NCBI RefSeq assembly: GCF_004005815.1
Contig: NZ_SACK01000003.1
Span: forward strand, 353,796-417,795
Reading direction: 5' to 3'
DNA: 64,000 nt
Source: Mucilaginibacter limnophilus
Lineage (GTDB): Bacteria > Bacteroidota > Bacteroidia > Sphingobacteriales > Sphingobacteriaceae
Below, piece by piece: positions 53,673 through 60,371 of the stretch. The notes beneath the pieces were generated by a model. The model saw only the letters and a program-made list of their open reading frames with translations. It was not told where the DNA came from and made no database searches. Position 1 is the first letter of the stretch. Each line of letters opens with the position of its first letter. The translations under genes and the position numbers were made by a program.

Positions 53673-54764
53673 TTATGATTGGTCTGAAACCCTTAGTTTG
53701 CTTAGGTCGCGGATCTGCGTACCTATTAAGCCGGTGATACCAGCGTCCAGATGGTACATCTGCTCGATGGTGTTAATGTTATTCATGTCGCTCAACAGAT
53801 CGGTACCTACAAGCATTTCTGCAGTCGGTACGTTGATCAGACGGCGGGCACCACCTAACCAAAGAGCAGGAATGATCGGGTTGCGACGGTCGGTACCTTT
53901 CAAGAACCTTAAACCGGTTTCCGGATCTACATCGGTGTATTTACCAACTTTTTCTTCATGATCATCAACCAACAGGTCGTAATCGGTGAATGAGCAGAAT
54001 GTAGGGCAAAGGATCTGATCATTGTCACGGATCTCTTCGTCCTGAGCGCGCCACATTTTTTTGAATTGAGCATACGCGCCTGAAGATGTGGTTATAGCAC
54101 CGGTAGTCACAGGATTAATATCGCCTGCATTAATACCGGCGACGATTTTAGGACCGAAACCTTCGCATATTGCCTCGACATTGTTGTTTACCCACTTCGC
54201 AGGATGCGTGTAAGGTGTTTGACCGGCAGTTGTAGCTGCTTTACAACGGAAATATTCGATCTCACCGTCAGCATGCGCTATTTTAACGCGGTCACCAATG
54301 GCATAAGTAGCACCGGCATCAAAAGTGGTGAAAGCCTCTTTACCAACGCCGAAATAAATCGCGCGGCGGTTTATTTCGGAGCCTATTTGCGCTACAACCT
54401 GATCCCAGATGTAATCTACAAACGGAACCTTTTTATTTTTTGCGTTCTCGCCACGACCGCGCATCGCAGCCATGAAGCTGGTGCGGAAATCTTTTGGAAA
54501 TATTTGGATATCGCGTTGGAACTCCTGTACTTCCAGTACGCGAGGTTCGAAGATGATATCATCACCTTTAGGTTTAAAGACACCGGTACCAGGTTTCGCT
54601 CCGTTACCAATCCTTAAGCCGGTTAAGGTTACCTTATTTTTAACATCTTCAACCAGGGTAAGCTGTTTTGCAGCTGTCAGGCCACGGTACAGCTTACCAA
54701 AAAGTTTCTTTTCGTACTCACCACCATACGCGGCTAAAGCACTTAAAACGGGGTTTCTTGCCAT
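53673..54764 (-). CDS. Major capsid protein with inserted carbohydrate-binding-like module
   Basis: 363 residues, size and position right for an HK97-type major capsid protein: after protease/scaffold, before tail genes. N-arm MARNPVLSALAAYGGEYEKKL and the P-domain regions (FQRDIQIFPKDFRTSFMAAMRGRG, NRRAIYFGVGKEAF, DNDQILCPTFCSFTDYDLLVDDHEEKVGKY). Residues about 148-190 contain an insertion with the pattern AIGDRVKI..GEIEYFRCKAATTAGQTPYTHPAKW, resembling ChtBD3/CBM5-12 modules, which may give the surface a sugar-binding decoration. Assignment as capsid is by context and length. Confidence 0.75.
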   Translation of the reverse strand: MARNPVLSALAAYGGEYEKKLFGKLYRGLTAAKQLTLVEDVKNKVTLTGLRIGNGAKPGTGVFKPKGDDIIFEPRVLEVQEFQRDIQIFPKDFRTSFMAAMRGRGENAKNKKVPFVDYIWDQVVAQIGSEINRRAIYFGVGKEAFTTFDAGATYAIGDRVKIAHADGEIEYFRCKAATTAGQTPYTHPAKWVNNNVEAICEGFGPKIVAGINAGDINPVTTGAITTSSGAYAQFKKMWRAQDEEIRDNDQILCPTFCSFTDYDLLVDDHEEKVGKYTDVDPETGLRFLKGTDRRNPIIPALWLGGARRLINVPTAEMLVGTDLLSDMNNINTIEQMYHLDAGITGLIGTQIRDLSKLRVSDQS

Positions 54765-54769
54765 TTTTA

Positions 54770-55954
54770 TTATTTAAGTAAGTTGTCTAATGCGTCTACC
54801 TCGTCATCCACATCGGTTAGGAAGCGCTCATCCCCTACCGGTTCTTTACCAGCATCGCCTTCGCTTTCTTTTTTTGATTTGGCGTTTGAAGGTTTTTCAC
54901 CTGGTTGCTCGCCGTACTCTTCAGCGCGATCGTTAGCTTCATCACGCTCAGTGATAAGCGCGGTAATAGCCTCGGCCAGGTTAGTTTTTTGTTTTTCTTT
55001 ACCCAATGCCTTGTTAGCAGCTTCTAAAGCGTTGCTGATTGTATCAGCGTTATCGTTCGCCTGGGTAAAGTGAGCGGCCGAAATGATCACCACGTTAGTG
55101 ATGCCATTGGCTTCCAACTCATCGGCGACATCCTGAATATCTTCAGGAGTGATATCTTCCGCTTTCTTATTCTTTAAAGCATTCAGCTTCTTGAATTTCG
55201 ATCCGAAAATGTCCATGTCTGTATTTTGTTGATTTTGTTGATTTTGAGGTTGTTGTTTTGCGAGAATTTCGCTTACCTGGTTGGCGATATCGCCAAGATC
55301 TATCGGCGATAGAATGGCATTTTGAGGTGTGTAATAAGCCATCAGATCTTCATGCTTCATATTGCGGACGTCTTCAGGCACATTATCAGCCTCGTAAGTT
55401 TCAAGAACATCAACCAACTTGGCGTCAAAAGCAGTTTGAGCCGACATCAGGTTGTCATCGTAGTTCATCCACTCTTTTTTTACCGCTTCGAGCGTTTTAC
55501 CGGTTTTATCTGCGATCAGCTGGCTTAATACATCATCGTATATATCCATCTCATCAGCGGTTTTGCGCATATCCCTGGCATTGCCGAATGCTACGCCTGA
55601 TACATTATGCAATAAAATGAGTGATCCTTTGGCGGCATGTACCGTGTGGCCGGCCAGCGCTATCATTGCGCCCATGGAGTAAGCTATACCATCAACATAG
55701 GTATGAACATCCTTCTTAGATGCCTTAATAGCATTGAACATCGGCAGGCCGTCCCATACGGAGCCACCCGGAGAATTGATCTTGACATTTATCCTGTCAT
55801 AAGTTTTCTCCAGCTCTTTAAAGTCCGTTACGAACTTGCGGCCGGTATTGCCTTCTTCCCAATAGGAAGCGCCGATCACACCATATATCATGATGTCGAC
55901 TTCTTTAGCGTTCTTAGGCGCTATATTATAAACGGGTATGAATTTCTTTGCCAC
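54770..55954 (-). CDS. ClpP-type head-maturation protease fused to scaffold
   Basis: 394 residues starting at GTG 55954 (MAKKFIP). Residues 1-200 form an S14 ClpP-like serine protease: NSPGGSVWDGL, the Ser in AYSMGAMIA (about residue 91), His in LILLHNVSG (about 115). Residues about 210-390 are acidic, coiled and Asn/Glu-rich (EDITPEDIQDVADELEANG, NALEAANKALGKEKQ), consistent with a scaffold domain cleaved after assembly. Six bases separate it from the capsid gene. Late motif 24 bp before the start. Confidence 0.85.
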   Translation of the reverse strand: MAKKFIPVYNIAPKNAKEVDIMIYGVIGASYWEEGNTGRKFVTDFKELEKTYDRINVKINSPGGSVWDGLPMFNAIKASKKDVHTYVDGIAYSMGAMIALAGHTVHAAKGSLILLHNVSGVAFGNARDMRKTADEMDIYDDVLSQLIADKTGKTLEAVKKEWMNYDDNLMSAQTAFDAKLVDVLETYEADNVPEDVRNMKHEDLMAYYTPQNAILSPIDLGDIANQVSEILAKQQPQNQQNQQNTDMDIFGSKFKKLNALKNKKAEDITPEDIQDVADELEANGITNVVIISAAHFTQANDNADTISNALEAANKALGKEKQKTNLAEAITALITERDEANDRAEEYGEQPGEKPSNAKSKKESEGDAGKEPVGDERFLTDVDDEVDALDNLLK

Positions 55955-55978
55955 GATACAATTCTACAGGCTGAAAAA

Positions 55979-55993
55979 TTGCTTTAAAGGACA
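55979..55993 (-). promoter_or_regulatory. Late-motif copy 5
   Basis: TGTCCTTTAAAGCAA (two changes) on the minus strand, 24 bp before the GTG start at 55954. It begins directly after the stop of the preceding gene. Confidence 0.6.
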
Positions 55994-55994
55994 G

Positions 55995-56471
55995 CTACGG
56001 CGTCACGATCAGCGCGCGACGCAGTGTCTTACCGGAGAAAGTGAGCGCGGTACCGGCGCGGCCGGGTACGGTGGTTTGGGTGTTTGCATCCTGCACAACC
56101 TCGAGCGGCTCGTTAGGCGTCCCGATTATTTTGACCAGGCCGTTTGGACGGGTGATCCGGAGCAGGTAGCGCTGCCGGCCGTGCAGATCTGCGAGGCCTT
56201 CGTCGACGGACTCTTCATCACCAGGAACAAAACCGACCACTGAATGACTATAGCTTTCACCGTTGACGCTATTTTCCTGCACTTGCCGGTATCCCATCGT
56301 ATCACGGGTGCAATAAATGCTTTGCCAACCGTATCCAGGATAAAACTGGATGCCGGCTGCCGGTATCTTGCGATCAGAAGATGGAGTGAACGACAATACC
56401 TGCCACGCAGGTACATATTCTATATAGTGAAGGGAACCGTAATTCTCGCCGAGAAAGCGTTTAATTGCCAT
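55995..56471 (-). CDS. Phage protein heading the head module
   Basis: 158 residues, beta-rich (HYIEYVPAWQVLSFTPSSDRKIP, QRYLLRITRPNGLVKIIGTPNEPLEVV, GTALTFSGKTLRRALIVTP). Repeated Ig-like strands. No family recognised; likely a head-decoration or joining protein. Late motif 25 bp upstream. First gene of the late region in transcription order. Confidence 0.6.
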   Translation of the reverse strand: MAIKRFLGENYGSLHYIEYVPAWQVLSFTPSSDRKIPAAGIQFYPGYGWQSIYCTRDTMGYRQVQENSVNGESYSHSVVGFVPGDEESVDEGLADLHGRQRYLLRITRPNGLVKIIGTPNEPLEVVQDANTQTTVPGRAGTALTFSGKTLRRALIVTP

Positions 56472-56496
56472 GGTGTAAATGTGCCATGACGCGGGT

Positions 56497-56511
56497 TTGT
56501 ATTAAAGGACA
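56497..56511 (-). promoter_or_regulatory. Late-motif copy 6
   Basis: Exact TGTCCTTTAATACAA on the minus strand, 25 bp before the ATG at 56471, with leader containing CATGGCA and ACCATGGCA as in copy 3. Confidence 0.7.
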
Positions 56512-56545
56512 TGCAAAAAAGTGCCTGATTAGGGTATAAAAACGG

Positions 56546-56560
56546 TTGTATTACGGGACA
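56546..56560 (-). promoter_or_regulatory. Degenerate late-motif copy
   Basis: TGTCCCGTAATACAA on the minus strand, 13 of 15 matches, 49 bp upstream of copy 6. May be a second binding site or a decayed duplicate. Confidence 0.4.
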
Positions 56561-56590
56561 CTTTTCCCAAAAATGGTATTAAATAGTTCA

Positions 56591-57124
56591 TTATGAAGCG
56601 TTTAACATCGGCAACTTTAGGCGCTGCCAGGCTTTTTTTACTGTATCAAAGGGAAGATCGTCTTCCGTGATGCCATAAAGTTTCAAAATGTCATAAATAA
56701 CCTCTCTTTTTTCGAAGTATTGAGAGATATCAGGATCCTGTAAAACGTAGGTGCGATTCCTGGTCGAGGTTTTATGTTTTACATAGAGTTCCTTGTATTT
56801 CTTCAGGCCCACTTTGTTTTTTACCTGGAATGCATAGATGGCAATCTCCTCAATGAGCTCGAGATATATCGAATCGTTGAATTCTAAAATCGAGTCGACA
56901 GGTAGATGACAGCCCTGGCGGGTTGCGTACTCATCGCTGATCTCCACCAGCAGCAGGTCGCCCAGCTCGAGGTTTGTTCTTTTGTAGAGCTTTGGCATCG
57001 GCTCCAGGAGGTGATAGAACATTTTACCAATTCTGTCTTGTCTGCTTATTTCCCAGATCTCCTGGCGATATCTTGAGACAATAAACTTCTTAACGTACGG
57101 CTTTACCTGTACCTTTAGGATCAT
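56591..57124 (-). CDS. Phage protein at the early/late junction, possible regulator
   Basis: 177 residues, helical and basic. C-terminal segment YDILKLYGITEDDLPFDTVKKAWQRLK may be an HTH-like unit. It is the last gene before the late motif array and the first after two small genes. By analogy with phages whose late activator is encoded just upstream of the late genes, it is a candidate activator. There is no direct evidence. Confidence 0.5.
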   Translation of the reverse strand: MILKVQVKPYVKKFIVSRYRQEIWEISRQDRIGKMFYHLLEPMPKLYKRTNLELGDLLLVEISDEYATRQGCHLPVDSILEFNDSIYLELIEEIAIYAFQVKNKVGLKKYKELYVKHKTSTRNRTYVLQDPDISQYFEKREVIYDILKLYGITEDDLPFDTVKKAWQRLKLPMLNAS

Positions 57125-57225
57125 AGTTTATTTAATTAAAAAAGGGAGCTTAAATATAATACAAAAATTTGCGTAATAGAAATGTTACGGCTTAGAATTT
57201 ACAGGTTATCAAAGGTTTAACCCGG

Positions 57226-57534
57226 TTAATTAAATAAACGATTGTGATTTGGCCGAGGATCATCGAGCAAAACTTCCATTCCAGGGTGATCAAGACGCTC
57301 GGCAGCATACCAGGTAATCGCATCAGCAAGCGATTCATCATCAAAATTTCCTTTACGGATCTCAAACGCTAAATGGTCGCCATGATCATCGCCAAAAAGG
57401 TAAACAAGGTCCGGCGCTTGGTGCAGCTGCTCAATAACGAGGTGGTAAACGGCAATCTCGAGCGTACCTTCTTTATTGACAATCAGGTCGCGGTTTGAAC
57501 TGGCTTCTTTTATCACACGAAGACGCATATTCAA
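57226..57534 (-). CDS. Small phage protein, alpha/beta
   Basis: 102 residues (RLRVIKEASSNRDLIVNKEGTLEIAVYHLVIEQLHQ, DLVYLFGDDHGDHLAFEIRKG, WYAAERLDHPGMEVLLDDPR). No family recognised; ATG at 57534 (a second at 57528). It lies just left of the repeat-rich region and 101 bp after it the next gene begins. Possibly expressed early. Confidence 0.55.
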   Translation of the reverse strand: MNMRLRVIKEASSNRDLIVNKEGTLEIAVYHLVIEQLHQAPDLVYLFGDDHGDHLAFEIRKGNFDDESLADAITWYAAERLDHPGMEVLLDDPRPNHNRLFN

Positions 57535-57592
57535 ATGTAAATAATTTTCTCACCAAGGCTGAGGCGCGGCAAACCGCAAACTTATTTTTAAC

Positions 57593-57806
57593 TTATTAAC
57601 TCACACATTTACAGCCAGTTAATTTATTAACCAAGTTCAAAAAAAGATTAACCGGGCAAAATCAATTTTATTAACCGGCCTTATGGTTAATAATTTTTAT
57701 TAACTCTAATCTTTAGTTAAGAAAAATTTATTAACTCTTTAACTTATAAAACGCTGATTTTTTGGAGTTTAATAGTCGTAACTCTTATAAGTTAAGAAGT
57801 TAATAA
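57593..57806. repeat. Iteron-like cluster, candidate replication origin
   Basis: Exact TTATTAAC (or its complement GTTAATAA) at 57593, 57624, 57668, 57686 (reverse), 57697, 57728 and 57799 (reverse): seven copies in 214 bp. Three of the spacings between direct copies are 29-31 bp, about three helical turns. The whole 57535-58008 stretch has no credible gene, is very AT-rich here and lies between replication genes and head genes. It resembles an initiator-binding origin; a regulatory operator array is the alternative. Confidence 0.6.
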
Positions 57807-57879
57807 AAAATATTCAGTTTTTACCTACAGGTTTGCAAAGGAAACCATGGCCGCAGCGGCGGCGGGTGCCCTTAAAGGT

Positions 57880-57905
57880 GTACAGCCGGACTATGCCGGC
57901 TGTAC
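57880..57905. repeat. Perfect 10-bp inverted repeat near the candidate origin
   Basis: GTACAGCCGG at 57880-57889 and CCGGCTGTAC at 57896-57905, 6-bp loop. GC-rich in contrast to the AT-rich iteron region. Hairpin or protein site; it could also end transcripts, though no T-run follows. The 57906-58008 remainder is G-rich with no gene seen. Confidence 0.55.
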
Positions 57906-58008
57906 GTTGTTGTTAAGTACGATGATTGGAGGGGTGCGGGGAGGTTTTGACGCGCTGAGAATAGCGTAGATCTGTGCGACCGGGACAATGGCCGGTTATA
58001 TGCAAATG

Positions 58009-58266
58009 TCAGCGTTCGGATAACGCCCGGGGAAACACATTTACAGGCTTTATGCGGCCTGATTTAAATTGTTCGATAAATATACCGGTGTCAATTTTGT
58101 TCGGCTCGTCGAAGCCATATTCAAGCAGCTCTACACGTGGGTAAAACACCTGGTTGCTTACTGTCCAGTTTATAGGGATGGATGTGATCACAAACAGCCG
58201 GTCGGTGTCGTCATTCGTCTTCCACCAGCTATGCAACCTCACCTCCATTGGTAATTCTGTGATCAT
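58009..58266 (-). CDS. Small phage protein
   Basis: 85 residues (PMEVRLHSWWKTNDDTDRLFV, PINWTVSNQVFYPRVELLEYGFD, GRIKPVNVFPRAL). No domain recognised. Starts 4 bp inside the end of the J-domain gene (ATGA), coupling them. Function unknown. Confidence 0.55.
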   Translation of the reverse strand: MITELPMEVRLHSWWKTNDDTDRLFVITSIPINWTVSNQVFYPRVELLEYGFDEPNKIDTGIFIEQFKSGRIKPVNVFPRALSER

Positions 58267-58898
58267 TTCAATCCACGTTCCTTCTTAAACTGATTCCATG
58301 CTTCATTAACCTGTTTGAAGATATTCTCATTGCCGTGCGGCTTGTCTGGATGGTAGCGCTGCGCCATTTGTTTAAAGCAGTCTTTAACCACATCGATCAT
58401 GGCATCTGCATCAAGGCCGAATACCAGTGTCCAGTGATTACCGTTACCAGGACTGGCATTTTCAGGCAATGCTTTAAAGCCGGTGTAAACGTCATGTTGC
58501 TGACCAACGCCCCAACGTTCGATACCACGCAGCGCGTTAATGTGTGCAGCAATAGCGGCTAGGTTATCACCGACACGGTTCCATTTATCACATGGCAGGC
58601 AATAGTCGCGGCCATCCAACTGGAAGTACACAGCTACACCAGGATCTGCCGGCTCTGGAAGGCTCGAAAGCGGCTTGCCTTTTACGCCGGTACTTAAGTT
58701 TGTGCTTATGATCACGGTATCCAGTGGTACACGATATGGTCGGCCGACCTTTGTGTAACTATCGAGTTCAGCTTCGACACGTTTTACGCCCTCGGCAACC
58801 GATACCGGCTTTCCTGCTTTGTTAAATGCAGCCGACTTTCTCTCAGCTGCGGCCGTACGCGGTTTGTTGGCCGGCCAATTTAATGGGTAGCGTTCCAT
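58263..58898 (-). CDS. Phage J-domain protein
   Basis: 211 residues. The C-terminus ends in a J-domain half with the HPD triad: KQMAQRYHPDKPHGNENIF followed by VNEAWNQFKKERG (HPD about residue 182). The N-terminal 130 residues are unassigned (SVAEGVKRVEAELDSYTKVGRPYRVPLDTVIISTNL, GVAVYFQLDGRDYCLPCDKWNRVGDNLAAI). J-domains recruit Hsp70 (DnaK); phages use them in replication-complex remodelling. Located between small early genes and the primase-helicase cluster, consistent with replication. Confidence 0.8.
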   Translation of the reverse strand: MERYPLNWPANKPRTAAAERKSAAFNKAGKPVSVAEGVKRVEAELDSYTKVGRPYRVPLDTVIISTNLSTGVKGKPLSSLPEPADPGVAVYFQLDGRDYCLPCDKWNRVGDNLAAIAAHINALRGIERWGVGQQHDVYTGFKALPENASPGNGNHWTLVFGLDADAMIDVVKDCFKQMAQRYHPDKPHGNENIFKQVNEAWNQFKKERGLK

Positions 58899-58899
58899 G

Positions 58900-59334
58900 T
58901 TAATTTATGTTTGGATTTCTAATTCTTAATAATTGGCCAGTCCAAAATTTAGCTGAATCACTGGCTGCATCAGCATATACCTGCTGCAGCTCGTGATTGG
59001 TAGCACACGCGCTGCAAAGGTTCCCGTCTACCCAATAGCACGGATCGCTATGCTCGTCAATACAAACGTCGTGCTGTGAGCAGCCGCAGCGCTCACAAAC
59101 ACCGGTATAACCATAACCTTCTGATTGAAAATCATCCAGAAAAACAACGCATGCGCCAAATTCAATAGGCTCGACGGTACCGAAGTAATGCTCGAGCAAT
59201 GCCGGCAACCGGTGCGCCGGCATGCGGCCTTCCTGGTATTCGATGGTGTGCAGGTTGCTGTCGCCTGCCATTTCAGTCACTGAAACTTTAAGGTCAATGC
59301 CTGAAAAGAAATTTTTTATTTCGTCTGCTGTCAT
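58900..59334 (-). CDS. Cys-rich (zinc-binding-like) phage protein
   Basis: 144 residues. A cluster CERCGCSQHDVCIDEHSDPCYW..GNLCSAC (Cys at about residues 80, 83, 85, 91, 99, 107, 110) resembles a zinc ribbon/treble clef. The N-terminal alpha/beta part (MPAHRLPALLEHYFGTVEPIEFGACVVFLDDF) is unassigned. Role in DNA or RNA binding possible. Overlaps the neighbour by 4 bp. Confidence 0.55.
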   Translation of the reverse strand: MTADEIKNFFSGIDLKVSVTEMAGDSNLHTIEYQEGRMPAHRLPALLEHYFGTVEPIEFGACVVFLDDFQSEGYGYTGVCERCGCSQHDVCIDEHSDPCYWVDGNLCSACATNHELQQVYADAASDSAKFWTGQLLRIRNPNIN

Positions 59335-59618
59335 GGTTCAACCTCCTTAATAAAATCCGACCTTAAAAATTCGTAACCTTTGTCCTTTACCTTTTTATAG
59401 CAGGCATCAAGCTTCTTTTGTATCTCATAGACATCGTAGTTGCCTTTGAAGCGTGCCTCAAGGTTGCAGACAAGCGACTTCGCGTCGGGTACGTAGGTAA
59501 CCAGGTTATCAGGATTTTCGGTGAAAAACTCTTTAAACAAGCCGTACCAGTCCTGCCATAGCGGTGCATTATGCGGTACCGGTACCGGCTTATGTGTGGT
59601 TTTCTTAAGCTTTTTCAT
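59331..59618 (-). CDS. Small phage protein
   Basis: 95 residues, basic start (KKLKKTTHKPVPVP), aromatic middle (LWQDWYGLFKEFFTENPDN) and helical end (YDVYEIQKKLDACYKKVKDKGY). No domain recognised. Four-base overlaps on both sides suggest translational coupling in the early operon. Confidence 0.55.
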   Translation of the reverse strand: MKKLKKTTHKPVPVPHNAPLWQDWYGLFKEFFTENPDNLVTYVPDAKSLVCNLEARFKGNYDVYEIQKKLDACYKKVKDKGYEFLRSDFIKEVEP

Positions 59619-60025
59619 AATTGCTGTTCCTCCATTACCTCGTACTCGTTCATTAAAAATTCAAAATCTTCTACTTCCAGTATTTGTACGCCGCAGCTGC
59701 CATCCATTGGCCACCAGCCTTCACGGTTGACAAACTCTTCTATTACACCTTCCAGGGTATAATTATTTTCGCATTGTATCTGCTGTATTTCTGCTGCAAG
59801 CTGTTGAAGAAATGTTTTCGTGATATCACCGTCGTTTTCTTTCAACCAACCGGCGCCTCCAGTCCAATGCATTATCATTTCACGCATTGTTTTTTCCATT
59901 GTCCAGTCTTCGGGCTGATCGCTTTCCGGTACAGGCACTTTTACAATGAAACTGTGATCAATGGCCACTTGGCACTCCCACCAGGTTGGGCCGTGATTAA
60001 TTGTGTAGGTTTTTATCGTTCCCAT
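59615..60025 (-). CDS. Small phage protein, DUF2528-like
   Basis: 136 residues: KTYTINHGPTWWECQVAIDHSFIVKVPV, EKTMREMIMHWTGGAGWLKENDGD, NREGWWPMDGSCGVQILEVEDFEF. Resembles small conserved early-gene proteins (DUF2528-like), not certain. Overlaps neighbours by 4 and 13 bp. Confidence 0.5.
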   Translation of the reverse strand: MGTIKTYTINHGPTWWECQVAIDHSFIVKVPVPESDQPEDWTMEKTMREMIMHWTGGAGWLKENDGDITKTFLQQLAAEIQQIQCENNYTLEGVIEEFVNREGWWPMDGSCGVQILEVEDFEFLMNEYEVMEEQQL

Positions 60026-60297
60026 AACAATTTACCATTAGCGTCAAACCAAAATGCAAACGTTACACCGTCGGCAATATCCCTCGCGACACGTTGCTTG
60101 TCTGCAGCGTCGTTTAAAATATCGACGTACACCGGGTGCATGACGTCTGTCATACTCACCAGGTCGCCGAAGCTTTCGAGGCGCGTCCAGCGCTGACCTA
60201 TTTCGTCGGTGGTTTCGTCAATTAACGGATAGCCGGCGGCGGCATTTTCGGTGTTGAATTTTGCATCGGATAAAATTTTTTCTCTGATGTTGTCCAT
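60013..60297 (-). CDS. Small phage protein
   Basis: 94 residues, mixed alpha/beta (REKILSDAKFNTENAAAGYPLIDETTD, SMTDVMHPVYVDILNDAADKQRVAR, GVTFAFWFDANGKLLWER). No family recognised. Ends 13 bp inside the next gene, so it is in the same early operon. Start ATG at 60297; 74 bp after the primase-helicase stop. Confidence 0.55.
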   Translation of the reverse strand: MDNIREKILSDAKFNTENAAAGYPLIDETTDEIGQRWTRLESFGDLVSMTDVMHPVYVDILNDAADKQRVARDIADGVTFAFWFDANGKLLWER

Positions 60298-60371
60298 GAT
60301 CTTTACTTTTGTTTGATTTCTATTTATTACTTATTGAGCCATCCCGGAATCAGCGCCGGGGTGGTTTATTT

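Noticed and set aside
59378..59395. TGTCCTTTACC, a partial late-motif match
   Set aside because: Inside a coding region, on the opposite strand, only the first 9 bases match and no start codon follows at the right distance.
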